DNA from: Powellomyces hirtus
Taxonomy: Eukaryota > Chytridiomycota > Chytridiomycetes > Spizellomycetales > Powellomycetaceae
Assembly (NCBI GenBank): GCA_025526995.1
Contig: JAHLKG010000007.1
Location: forward strand, 248,001-312,000
Direction of reading: 5' to 3'
DNA length: 64,000 nucleotides
Shown here: positions 24,479-35,492 of the stretch, in pieces
How positions within the stretch are numbered: position 1 is the stretch's first letter
Layout: every line of letters begins with the position of its first letter
Program-made: the position numbers and the translations under genes
The notes under the pieces: generated by a model
What the model saw: only the letters and a program-made list of their open reading frames with translations
Databases searched by the model: none
Told to the model about the DNA's origin: nothing

Positions 24479-26290
24479 CTCCAGGCTGCGGGCTTCAATC
24501 CCTCAGGCTCTCCAAACACTCATAGCATATGTTGGTTATACGCGCATGACATTCTGTGTCTACACTTTTCAAAACCTTCCGTTAACGTGCATCTCTTGTG
24601 ATTGTCACGAGATGCGAGATGGTAGCCGTATCCCTCGTGGCCCTGTGGGGTCAAGGTCACGATCCTACACCTCTCTGGATACGCATTGGCTGTGCAAATC
24701 TGTCGACTTTATTTTCTGGCGAGATTGACCGCATGGCGTTCCCAAATTCCCATGCTTGCGCGTCAGGGACCAACCATGTCCGCCACGTCGTTTCCCATTT
24801 CCACACTCAAAAAAGTGCTTTGCTATGTTCGGGTCCTGGTGAATTCGGTGGTGTTCCACAAACAAGTTTTCTCGGGGCCACGAGCATGCCGCGGGCACGC
24901 GACACCCACGAGACAGGCGGGGGTGGGGGGCGTTGGCATTTGTGCTGAGATTGTGCAAGCGTTCATCTCCAGTATCGACGGCAAGTACGCGTCAATGGCA
25001 ACCGACGGGGCTACTCCGCATCAGGACAAGCACACAGAAGATGATGCAGGCCGCCGTTTTGGGTGACCTTGATTCTCCCTGTTCACGCCCCCTTGCACAA
25101 ACGCGCGTGTCGCTCGCACGCGTCTGGAGCCATACTGTCAAAAAGCCGTCAAACTGCCACTCACAACATGGAAGGGAAACGTGAAATTTTGTCATGCACG
25201 TCAGTCTGGTGTTATCCATCCAAGCTGCAGACACAAATGCCACACAACATCCTGGTTGCCGCGTCCTTACGTCAGAAGGGCGCGGTTTCGCGAGGACAAC
25301 GACATCCTTTCGTCCAAGCGACACGGACAAAAAATTGATCCCCTTCCTGCCACTCTCGCTTGCCCAAACGTCACACTTGGTGGGTGTGCGCGAAGCCGTT
25401 CCTGCCTTTCCATGAAAGGATCTCCTTCCCCTCGCGAAACTGGCCTGCGCTGCGCGAAAGTTAACGGCCGGCATGCGAAAGATCAAGGCAACCAGGATAC
25501 ACACGTTGTAAATCCCTTATTATATATCTTGACCGAGTTTGCGCTCCGTGGGGAGATCTTTCGACTGGCATTGGTGTTCTCCGCTCGTGGTTCTTCCTCG
25601 AGGTTTCGGTCTCAGGGGCGAGGTTTGCTCGTGACAGTTGTAGGGGACGGAAGAGTTATAGTTTCCGGATAGGTTTACGGAGAGAATGAGTTGTATTCGA
25701 TCGTAGTCTTCAGGTCGTTAAGCCTTAAAGTTAGCTTTCATGTCCGCGTCAAGCAACATGTGATCCAAACCTATGTGAGGAACTCGCGTTTAGGGTTAGG
25801 GTTAGGTTTCCCCTTCTGATGCATAGATTGGAATAGGACGTATAGGATTGTACAAGATACACTAAGCTGACCGCTTCAGGGACGCTGCACGCGACGGTCT
25901 TAGATGCTAGGATGAACAGCTACATGAGCCTTCTATACTATATGTGAAAGTGCAGCCGAATGGACGATCGCGACGGGCCGCGGTGCGCCGGGAGTCATAG
26001 AGAAGATTTCATACGCCATAAACGTCTTCTTATTCCCACAATGAAGCGATGGAACAGAAGTCTACAGCCGGATGTTGGGGAGCAACATACGACGTCTTGT
26101 ATCAACCGTGTGTATCCGTGCTCGCCACTGTGTAACAGTTTGCATGACATGAACATTGCGCTCCTCGTAACGTTCTCTGCGACACTCCTGGGTTTGGTAT
26201 CAGAAAGAAGTTCGGTTTCATACGCCGCAACGGTCTCATTTCTGAAACAAATTCTTGGCCAAGTTGTTGTCATCCCGTTGATCGTGTCAA
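24479..26290. other. Intergenic, no gene seen; short telomere-like motif
   Basis: About 1.8 kb without a supportable exon. The only notable element is the TTAGGG-type run at 25789-25806, listed separately. Confidence 0.55.
25789..25806 (+). repeat. Interstitial telomere-like repeat (TTAGGG)
   Basis: TTTAGGGTTAGGGTTAGG: nearly three units of the common fungal/animal telomere repeat, inside the chromosome. The complement appears again at 56668-56684, and single CTAACCCTAA motifs occur near 29570 and 29770. Confidence 0.7.
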
Positions 26291-28090
26291 TCAATGCTCG
26301 CACAGTGAAACAGTTCGCATGAAATGGCGATTCCGCCCGGTGAAATTTGCCTTGCGGCACTCCATTAGACGCGCACGCTGATCCTTGGCCTCGGTCATGC
26401 GCATGGGCTCATGGACGTGTTTCGCGATCGCTTCGCGGAGTTCGAGAGGCAGGCGGGAAAGTCGCGAGCAGGGGTCGGAAAAGACTTGGATGAACCACCA
26501 CGAGAACTGTTGTGGGGGTACGTCGCGGGTGGAGGTGATTCGTTTTTTGGGGTTGACGAGGAAAAAGCAGAGAATTTTGCGGTGCCCGGGTTTCGTAGGG
26601 TCAGCAAGTTGGAAGGGTTCGACGCGGTGTTGGTAGCAATTTGGGAATGCTACGCAACGGCCTTGAATGGCATCGATGGAGCCCACAACTTGGTTGCGGG
26701 ATCTGTTGTCGACAAGTCCGTAAATGGCTTCGACGCCGCGACGGTCATCTTGTTCGTAGGAACTAGGGAACTCGTCGTCACAGACCTGGCGAAACGAGAG
26801 GCGGGATGGGGTGATGTTGTCGATGGAAAGGTAGTGAATGGCTGTCGCAATGATAGATTCATCCTCAGTGCCTTCCAGGTGCCAGGAGCCGCCGGGGTAG
26901 GCTGCATTTTCGGGTGTGAGATGGATGGAGGCGAGCTTGACGATAACTTGGAGATTGGTGGTTCCGGCAAGTTTGATGACGTGGGGCCCGCCAGACTTAC
27001 GCGGCTCGGTGGGAATCTCTGGTTGAATCACGGGGCGACGCTCCGACCGTTCCCAACGAGCGTCGTCATCTTCGTCCTCGTCCTTGTCCTCCTCCTCCTC
27101 CTCCTCCTCCTCCTCCTCCTCGTCCGCGTACCATTCGCCCACTGTGATGCGAGGTGGTTGATGCGGGCGATTGGCGAGATCCTGGAGCACCTCCTGAAGG
27201 AGTAGTATAACGGAGTCAAACATGGATTCCAAGACCTCGTAGGTCCTTTTGTGTTTGACGGGGTGCAAATTGTTGATGTAGGATTTGATCTTTATGTCCT
27301 CTTCCGTGAAAGCAAATTCTGCCGGAAGCCACTGGAATGGGTCGTTTCTTGACCTGCGCCACGCTGAACTGTCATCCTGCCGTTGTGGGATGACTGTTCC
27401 GGACCCAATGTGTTTCAGACAATCTTCCAGGTCTTCCGAGTTTCCAGATGTTGACGAAAAATCTAGTTTCCTTGTCCGCCCTTGCTCCAAGCAGAATAGG
27501 GATGGGTGCACAAGATCCAGAACCTGCTTGTTGGTGTTTGGATGCCAGTCTTTGCGATTATCGGGAATGTTTTCTAGGTCCTTGAGGCACTCTAGTAGGT
27601 CTTCCACCTGTTGGTGCAAAAAGGGCTCGTCGCCACAGCGATCAGCGTGGTAAGTTCCTTCGACCGCTGATGCCACAATCCCATGTTTTGCACCCAGTAC
27701 CGCATGATGGTTTCCAAGCTCTCTGCACTCGGCAATAACATAGTCCAGGAGCCTTTCCGAGAAGAAGGCTCTGATCAGATCTTCTGGACTTTCTAGGGGC
27801 GGCTCGTCAAAGTCAGTTCGTAGGTCAAAATCGGGCTCTTCTGCTGCCTCCGCTTGGGTCTCTTGGTTGTGAGCACTGTTTTCGGGCCCGAAAGCCTCAC
27901 TTATTTCTTTTCGCCATTTTGCTACAATTGTCTCGTCGTTGACTTTTTTGAACCAGTCGACCTTGTTCCGGATGAGACCTCCCAAATGCATGATGGCGAG
28001 TTCGAGACGACAGGTGAGATATTCATAGGTCAATGTATCGGGTATGGCCTTGTTGCCTTGGTCCGCGACTGTCCCTTTCGGTGGTTGCAT
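26291..28090 (-). CDS. DUF4246 protein, 2-oxoglutarate/Fe(II) dioxygenase-like
   Basis: Fungal-type protein of unknown substrate, 599 residues in one exon. The ATG at 28090 is the first in frame; the frame is open for about 27 more codons upstream but without ATG. It has the DUF4246 layout: an N-terminal helical region (VAKWRKEISEAF), a long acidic linker with an uninterrupted Glu run near the middle, then a C-terminal double-stranded beta-helix-like domain. Candidate Fe ligands are the WHLEG motif at about H404/E406 (an H-x-E variant of H-x-D) and a His in CYQHRV at about 488. The Arg in GHRKI is a candidate 2-oxoglutarate contact. The enzyme assignment follows the family, not a demonstrated activity. 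It is flanked by gene-poor DNA. Confidence 0.85.
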   Translation of the reverse strand: MQPPKGTVADQGNKAIPDTLTYEYLTCRLELAIMHLGGLIRNKVDWFKKVNDETIVAKWRKEISEAFGPENSAHNQETQAEAAEEPDFDLRTDFDEPPLESPEDLIRAFFSERLLDYVIAECRELGNHHAVLGAKHGIVASAVEGTYHADRCGDEPFLHQQVEDLLECLKDLENIPDNRKDWHPNTNKQVLDLVHPSLFCLEQGRTRKLDFSSTSGNSEDLEDCLKHIGSGTVIPQRQDDSSAWRRSRNDPFQWLPAEFAFTEEDIKIKSYINNLHPVKHKRTYEVLESMFDSVILLLQEVLQDLANRPHQPPRITVGEWYADEEEEEEEEEEEDKDEDEDDDARWERSERRPVIQPEIPTEPRKSGGPHVIKLAGTTNLQVIVKLASIHLTPENAAYPGGSWHLEGTEDESIIATAIHYLSIDNITPSRLSFRQVCDDEFPSSYEQDDRRGVEAIYGLVDNRSRNQVVGSIDAIQGRCVAFPNCYQHRVEPFQLADPTKPGHRKILCFFLVNPKKRITSTRDVPPQQFSWWFIQVFSDPCSRLSRLPLELREAIAKHVHEPMRMTEAKDQRARLMECRKANFTGRNRHFMRTVSLCEH

Positions 28091-28560
28091 GCTGAAGAGC
28101 TCTGCTGTCAGTAGTAGTTGACCTGCTCGAAGTGCAAAAGAATGATATCTGTCGACAGACACTTGACCCAATGCCAGAAAGGAGGCAAACGATATTCCAG
28201 TTCGTTTTGTACACAGGACACCAGTGCTTTCGAAACAAAAGTGATCCTTATCTGCCTGTCTACCGTACTCTATCTCTCTTGCAACGGCTAGGCACGCGGG
28301 TCAAGTGTAGCGCGTCGGTGAGCTGTGACGGAATGAAGATGCCGACGACGATGGCGGACAGATGGCCGGCTATTTCTCTGATTATCTATCTTGTGACGAG
28401 GATAGGTGATATACTCTTTCTGCTTGTTAAAGATCTACAAATAGTAGGTTTTGGTCTTTCAATAATATACCATCCTCGGTTGAGAGCAAACGTACGGTGC
28501 TGGTACTTAAAAGGACGGGACGGAAGAGCGGGATCAGGAGTGTCACGCAAGAGAACAGAC

Positions 28561-29038
28561 ATGCAGTCTGCAGAGACCGCAAACATTACGCTGGTAACGG
28601 GTGGAGACTACAGAGCTCATATCTCACAATCTACTGTACCAGTGGATCAAAAGAGCACGTACAGTCATCGCTTGGGATTCGATGTTGCTCGCAACGTGTG
28701 GACAAGCAGTGACAGCAACGGCAATACCACAGAGGTTGCCAAGGGTTGGCGAGCAGGTATCTCCTAGGATCCCCTCTACCCCCAAGAACCACCTTTTGAT
28801 CTGTCTGATCCTGTGTGATTGTACAGGCGAAACGCTGAACAGCAAATACAAATTGACAAAGAACGCAAAGAAAGCGTTGAATGAGATTTTCGATCGGTTC
28901 GGTTTGATACGTCCACTGACGCGGAACAGAACAAAGAACGAAGGTGACAATATGAGATTAATGTTTTGCATTAAGGAAATGTGTCCGGACCTCTTTGTCA
29001 TGCACGAGGTTCACGAACCCGATCATCTCATCGTCTGA
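28561..29038 (+). CDS. Possible small two-exon gene, unknown (135 aa)
   Basis: Exons 28561-28756 and 28827-29038 join in phase across a 70-nt intron (GTATCT donor, TACAG acceptor) to give 135 residues. The first half is polar. The second is basic and helical (KLTKNAKKALNEIFDRFGLI), ending MHEVHEPDHLIV. A TTAAAAGG element lies upstream. No family is recognised, and an antisense frame overlaps the 3' end. Support is only intron size, phase and composition. Confidence 0.35.
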
Positions 29039-29895
29039 TAGAGATCCATCCTTGGGGACTATGAACACTACACCATGCGCTTTGATCTTTCGGACGAGGC
29101 GACCGGACCCGTAAAGGCTTTTTGGAAATGTACGAGGTGGAGGCAAAGGGGAATGAAGATGACGTGTGGAAAGATTTAGGGATATGACGACCAGCTCAGA
29201 AAGAAGTAGTGGGACAGAATTCGATAGCGAATTGTAGCGGCAGGTGCTCCTTTCTGGTATCTTGACGTCCAAGAGATAGGGGTTGACCCACGTTCGATCT
29301 ACATGAACTGCACGGTGAGCCGTTGTTCGAGCCGTCACGATCAAGCTTTTTGCGCCGTGGCAAATTTTTTGAAGCAATGCAGCATGTTTCCATCTGCATT
29401 TTCGAGTTCACAAGTTCCTTGTGCATGCCGCGCGGACAACTCTGTACCAAGTCTTGAGTAGGAGTAGGCGATCAAGATGTAGCTCGTGTCTTTGAGGCCA
29501 TATTATCTAGAAAAAAGATATCCTTCAGACGTGGAACTCGGAGAGAGCCTTTTCCGAGTTCCGTAAAGCTAACCCTAATCTTGTTCAAAAACATATGTGT
29601 CGTTCTGTGGACATATGGAATTTTATGGGTACCCGATGTCGATTTGTGCCGTCAGCTGTCTTGGTCGGCTATTTCGACGCCGAATCGAAGGAATACCAGC
29701 ACCATCAATTATGGGGTACGAAGCCAGAGCTGGAACGATATTGGGCGGGACTTTTACATGACAGAACGCTAACCCTAAATTGACGCGAAACACCCATGAT
29801 GCTGAAGCGCCTTTTATTCTTTGGCAGTTAACCCGGGAGCATCTAGTTTCTGAGGACAAGCTACGAACTTACACTGTCTTCTGGCGCGTCGCCCC
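29039..29895. other. No gene seen; scattered CTAACCCTAA motifs
   Basis: Short frames on both strands, none convincing. Telomere-like single motifs occur near 29570 and 29770. Confidence 0.5.
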
Positions 29896-30291
29896 TCACT
29901 GAGCCTCAAGCCTTGTTCTGTGAAACTCGAACCGGGCCCGAAGACCAGCCGCGCGCTCAGAGACAGAGTGGCTGGATGTGTTCTTTTGCGCCGGTCTCTG
30001 TGAGGCGTCACCCCTATTCCCACCCTCGGACCAGAAATAAACATAAAACAAAGACCCATCTAGGACATCTGCCTTGTTACACGCCTGGAAGATATCCTGA
30101 AGCTTCTCGTTGTTCTGCAGTTTTCTGCCAAGTTCACCAGGCAGTTCACCAGTTTTCTGCCAAGTAGTAAACGCACCAGGCGGGAACACGACGCGTTTGT
30201 ATTGCTGACTCATCCAACTCCGCCCGCCAATTTTTTTTTGGTCGAACACCAGGGTCCAGCGATGGCCCGGGTGGACCTGTTTGATAGACAT
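29896..30291 (-). CDS. Possible small single-exon protein, unknown (131 aa)
   Basis: Open frame from ATG 30291 with a natural-looking composition: an aromatic N-terminal part (HPGHRWTLVFDQKK, QYKRVVFPPGAFTTWQK) and a polar basic tail. It might be a complete small gene or one exon of a larger or decayed one. No family is recognised. The neighbouring region is gene-poor. Confidence 0.35.
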   Translation of the reverse strand: MSIKQVHPGHRWTLVFDQKKIGGRSWMSQQYKRVVFPPGAFTTWQKTGELPGELGRKLQNNEKLQDIFQACNKADVLDGSLFYVYFWSEGGNRGDASQRPAQKNTSSHSVSERAAGLRARFEFHRTRLEAQ

Positions 30292-30659
30292 ACGCACGGT
30301 AATTGCACTGAATGAATAAAACTGGGCCCGGATCGTGTCAAAGAGTTTTCATGGCGGCCTGCACAGCAGACTGTGTGTGCGGCCAAGTCGAACTCGGGAT
30401 CCGCCGCGGCAAGGCCCTGCTCGTTCTCTTGCACTCGCCAAGAGTTGCATCATATATTTGCTTGGTTTGCCAAACTTTTTTCGCATTGTTTGAAATTGGC
30501 CCAGGTTGGGATGCAATCACGGCGACCGCGGGAAAGCATTGTAACTTTTGCATAAAAAGGCGCCGTTCTGGCAGGCACGCCCCATTTCGTTAAGGAACGA
30601 GAACTGGCAACCTGCGCGCATTTTTCTGATACTCACCCATCGTTAAACCTGCGACAAAC

Positions 30660-33600
30660 ATGCGCTGCGCTACTCTTCTCACTGCTGTATTGCTGGCCAC
30701 TGGAGCTATTGCTGCCCCCGCCAAGAAGGGTACGCAATACCTGAAGTTCTCATCTCCCAGAAACACTCGCTTAATCGTTTATGTTTTTGTTTTGCAATCT
30801 TTTCTCAGATCACCCAGACCACCCACATCACCAAGGCGACATTGCCGATGACTTGGATTGGGACCTCGAGGCCACTACAATGAACGTGATTACCACGGAC
30901 GCATTTTCCTGGACAAGCCTGGACACATCTATGACAGCCACCACAACCGATGCATTCTCGGGTCGCAGCCTTGAGCGTCGTCAGGTCGGAGGACGTCAGG
31001 TCCGCCAGCGTTGTCTCGCCAACTGTCAAAAAGCCTACCAGCGAACCAGCACCATCTGTAGAGGTTCGCGCAACAGGGCAGGTTGTTTGCGATACAGGGA
31101 TCAGGTATGCGATCTTTTCTTTCGGTTCATCTTCCGTCAGCCGTTGCGTTAAGCTTACGCCTGTATTTCTTAGTTTGATCGTATTTGCAGGAGCAACTGC
31201 AATGCCAAGAACCCAGAATTCACTTCCGCAGTTGTCGCCGGAGCCCTCAGGACGACCACCAGGGTCAGCCCAACCCCGGTCCGTACAACCACAAGGCCCG
31301 CCGAGCCCGCACCCACATCCACTCAGGCCGTCCAGCCTACTGCGGCCACAACCATCATTTCTGCAGGCACCACCACCGTCATTACTCCCGTTCCTTCCTC
31401 GACCGTCATTGTCCCTGCCGCCACTACCATCATCTCCGCCGGAAGCACCACAGTTGTCACTCCTGCACCCTCCTCCACCGTCGTTGTAGTGCCCTCTTCA
31501 ACGGTCATCGTCGAGCCAGGACAGACTACAATCATTCCTGGCCTGACCACCGTCGTGTCGCCTGCTGGAACATCCATCGTGTCACCGCCTGCAACTATCA
31601 CGGTTGTTCCCGGCGAAACCACCGTCGTTGCTGGTGAGACCACCGTGGTGTCGCCTCCCGGGACCGTCATTGTCGAACCCGAAGAGACCACTGTCATTTC
31701 CGGTCAAAGCACCGTTGTCGTTCCTCCCGCTACCATCACCGTTCCTGGCGAAACCACCGTGATCGCGGGTGAGACGACAATCGTATCACCTCCACAAACC
31801 ATCACTGTTTCTCCCGAGGAGACCACCATTGTCGGAGGAGAGACCACTATCGTTTCGCCTCCCCAAACTATCACCATCTCGCCAGAAGAGACTACCACCG
31901 TCATTGTGCCTGAGGAGACCACCGCGCCGCAAACCACGGACATTGAGCCACCTACCGCAACAACAATCATCAACGGCGAGGAGACCACGATCATCGTTCC
32001 GGCGTTCACCACCACGGCTGCTCCCGCCGAGTCAACCATCATTGTCGAAACTACCGCTGCTGGAGAGGCCACTGCCCCTCCTGCGGTTGCCACCACCATC
32101 ATCAACGGAGAAGAGACCACAATCATCATTCCCGAAGTTACCGCCACCACCGCTGGTGAGACCGACGTTCCTGGTGTAACTACCGCTGTGCTACCTCCGG
32201 CAACCACCATCATCAATGGCGAGGAGACCACGATCATCGTTCCTGTCGCTACCACCACCGCTGGTGAGACCATCGCTCCTGGTGAAACTACCGCCGTGCT
32301 GCCTCCGGCAACTACCATCATCAATGGCGAGGAGACAACGATTATCGTCCCTGCCGCTACCACCACCGCTGGTGAGACCGTCGCGCCTGGTGAAACTACC
32401 GCTGTGCTGCCTCCGGCAACTACCATCATCAATGGCGAGGAGACAACGATCATCGTCCCTGCCGCTACCACCACCGCGGTTGCAACAGAAGTTCCCGGAG
32501 AATCGACCATCATCTTCGAGACCACCGCTGCTCCTGTCGGGACCACTGCCGTTCCACCCGCTGTAACTACCATCATCAACGGCGAGGAAACCACCATTAT
32601 CGTACCGGCCTTCACCACTACCGCTGCACCTGCTGTTGCCACAACCATCATCAATGGCGAAGAGACTACGATCATTGTCCCGGTCTTCACTAGCACTGCG
32701 GCAACCGCTCCGGAAACCGTTGTCATCGGCGAGACCACGATTGTGGTTCCCGTGCAGACCACCGCGGCCACCGCTCCTCCCGCTGAAGCCACAACCATCG
32801 TCAACGGCGAAGAAACCACTATCATCATTCCCGTTCCAGCATCCACCACTACGACTGTCGATGGTGTCGAGACCACCGCTGTCCCGGAAACAGTCGTCAT
32901 TGGGGAATCAACCATCATCATCCCCGTCCCGACTACGACCGCCGCCCCTCCAGCCGAAGCCACCACGATCATCAACGGCGAGGAGACCACCATCATCGTC
33001 CCCGGCCCGGTTTCAACCACTGTGACTGCGGGCGAGACGGACGTTCCCGGCGCGACCACCATCGTTGTTCCTATCACCTCGGTCATTGACGGCGCTACCA
33101 CCACCATCGATGGAATTGTCTCCACCGTTGCACCTGAGACGGTTGTCATTGGAGAATCCACCATCATCATTCCTGTTGAGACCAGTGTCGCCACCGCGCT
33201 TCCCGCCGGTGAGACCACCATCATCGTCCCCACCACGACCATCGAGGATGCCACTACCACCGTTGACAGTGGTGCCACCACCGCGGCCCCGGCCACCATT
33301 ATAGTTGGCGGATCTACTGTTGTCGTTCCCGAGGAGACCACTGTCCCTGGTGAGACTTCGGTCGTCGGACCCATCAAGACTGTGATTGAAACGCCCGTGA
33401 CACAAGAGGCCACTACAATCGAGGTAACCATCACCATCGAGCCCACTGCAACATCTGAAGATGCCACGACTTTGGAATTCACCACCGTCATTGTTCCCAC
33501 CGGCCCGGCAACTCTCACGACCCTTGAGTTCACCACAACACTCGTGACTGCTGTTCCCGGCGAGACCGAAACTGCCACCGTACCCGCAATTGAACCCACT

Positions 33601-34908
33601 TCCGCTGCGACGGTTCCCGTGTCCGAGACTACCGCCATGCCAGAGACCTCTGTTGTCCCAGCCACCCTAGAGCCGGCGACCTCGTCGGCTGAGGGTACCA
33701 CTGTACTTACACTCACAACCGTGGTTCCAATTCCTGCTACCTCCACCACGGAAGGCGAAGCTGTCACCACTGTGCCCGACGTCCCAACTACAGTGTTCAC
33801 TAGTGCAGTCGCCTCCGCTACGGTTGCGCCGCCCGACGTGATTCCCGAGGTTATTCTGGACTGCCTGGACACCTGCGACAATGCCTACAGCCAGATCACT
33901 GCCTCATGCGAGGAAGATGAGGAAGGTCTGGGACAGGAGACCTGCTTCGAGTTCAGAGACATTTATGGTAAGTGGTAGAATAGTTTACTCGCTTATTCTC
34001 ATGACTGTGAATCTGACTTCTTCCTTGTAGCTGATCAATGCCGCGGATCTTGCCAAGGCCAAGTGTTCGACGTCTCCCCATCTGAGGAGGAAGTGTCTGC
34101 TTCATTTGGTGAAATCACGGCCACCTCAACGCTTTTCGAGATCTCCAGCACTCTCGCTCCTGAGATTACTGAAGTCGCTCAACCCCCTCTCACGCTCGTC
34201 GACCCTTTTGACCAGATCACATCTCTTGTTGAGGGTGCCGCCGCTCAGGCCACCAGCATTGCTGAGGCTATTGAAGTCCAGGCAAGCTCTCTCGCTGCCG
34301 CCGCCGGCGCTCAAGCGACCGCAGCTGCCGAGGTCATTGAAGAGATCGTCACATCCCTCATCAACGCCAACGGCTCCGTAGCAACCTCGCTTGCTCAGGC
34401 TGTCGCGGCTGAAGCCACTTCGGCAGCTAACGCCATTGACGACTTGGTAACATCCATTCTCAACATCAATGGCCCAGCAGCCACGGCGCTTGCGGACGCC
34501 GTCGGTCCCGAGGCCACAGCCATCGCCGACATTGCGGAGGACATCTTCACGTCGATCATTAATGCAGGTGGCCCGCAGGCTACATCTCTTGCCCAGGCCG
34601 CCGCTGCGGAAGCCACGGAAATCGCGGAGAACATTGATGAGATTGTCACATCGGTTCTCGCCGCCACCGGACCAATCGCAACCGCACTTGCTGACGACGC
34701 CGCCGCGGAAGTTTCACCCATTGATGACGCGGTGGAAAACATTTTGACTTCTCTCTTCAACGCACCTGGCGCAAAAGCGACACCAGCGGAACCAACCAAT
34801 GCCCCGAATGTCGTCGAGACAACTCAACCGATAGCAGTTTCGCCATCGGCTACCCGCGGGGTATCTGTTGAACCGACGGCACTTCCGGTCACTATCCCTG
34901 CTGCTTGA
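30660..34908 (+). CDS. Secreted Thr-rich and Ala-rich repeat protein with two Cys modules
   Basis: Probably an extracellular or wall-associated protein, 1,345 residues, exons 30660-30729, 30809-31104, 31174-33967 and 34031-34908. It has a signal peptide of about 18 residues (CATLLTAVLLATGAIAA), a His/Asp-rich stretch, and a dibasic site (LERRQ) that a Kex2-type protease could cut. A Cys module follows (CLANCQKAYQRTSTICRG, C-L-R-Y-R-D, then FDRICRSNC). About 850 residues of Thr/Val/Ile repeats come next, built around TTIINGEETTIIVP. A second copy of the Cys module follows (CLDTCDNAY, then DQCRGSCQG), each split by an intron at the same place. The C-terminal ~280 residues hold Ala-rich helical repeats. 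No GPI signal is seen. The Thr repeats are likely O-glycosylated. Function (adhesin or wall structure) is inferred from composition only. Confidence 0.85.
31960..33250 (+). repeat. Thr/Ile repeat block of the secreted protein
   Basis: Imperfect coding repeats centred on ACCATCATCAACGGCGAGGA, i.e. T-T-I-I-N-G-E-E-T-T-I-I-V-P, occurring about ten times at irregular spacing and separated by Thr/Ala/Pro linkers. Confidence 0.85.
34230..34780 (+). repeat. Ala-rich helical repeat block
   Basis: About five units of roughly 33 residues with the pattern ATSLAQA-AAEAT-IA-NIDEIVTSI, alternating Ala-rich amphipathic helix and a V/I-T-S turn. They lie in the last exon of the secreted repeat protein. Confidence 0.8.
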
Positions 34909-35492
34909 AAACTACCCTTTGGATCCCCACAGTAATTAGTAAATGAAAGAACGGGCACTTAGTATCTCGCCCAAGGTTGAGTTCGTGTAAACCGCCTTTA
35001 ATGTCACATAACAAAGTATCTCAGTGTGAGATGATTTAATGTCATATTCTTGTTGTTAAAATCTTAATGTCCGAGCTTGATTTGGTCATGGCGTCCGCTT
35101 AGTTGTTGCCGATGCAATCTTTGCTGGCCCAGTGCAGAATTATGGGATGTCATGTGAGGCCTGTATCTTCGGACGGAGAGGCTCAAGATTAGCAGTCACA
35201 TGTCCTTACTCGAAGAAATGCGAAACAGCGACAGATTTAAATAGGGCGAAACAGCGACATTCCCGAACAGGCTGGGAATTCCAAAAACCAATGAACGAGA
35301 TGTGGTCAAACCATTTAGAGCGGGCGAACTAAAATGTCAGTTTTGGGAACGTTTACGTAACCCCGTCGGAGTTTGAGAATCCACCCGATCGATCGCGTTT
35401 TCCACAAAGATTCTAAAAACCAAGCCGCGTTTCAATTCCTCCGATCCCACACTTCAAAAAACCAACACGCACACACGCATACCGCACCCAAC
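34909..35492. other. Intergenic between the secreted repeat protein and the 13-exon gene
   Basis: 3' flank of one plus-strand gene and promoter of the next. No additional gene or clear motif seen. Confidence 0.6.

Noticed and set aside
27080..27125. CTC triplet run as a possible regulatory microsatellite
   Set aside because: It is the coding sequence of the Glu run in the DUF4246 protein.
31704..33881. 725-codon minus-strand frame opposite the Thr-repeat protein
   Set aside because: Mirror of the ACC/ATC-rich repeat; no ATG-started domain and no introns to match.
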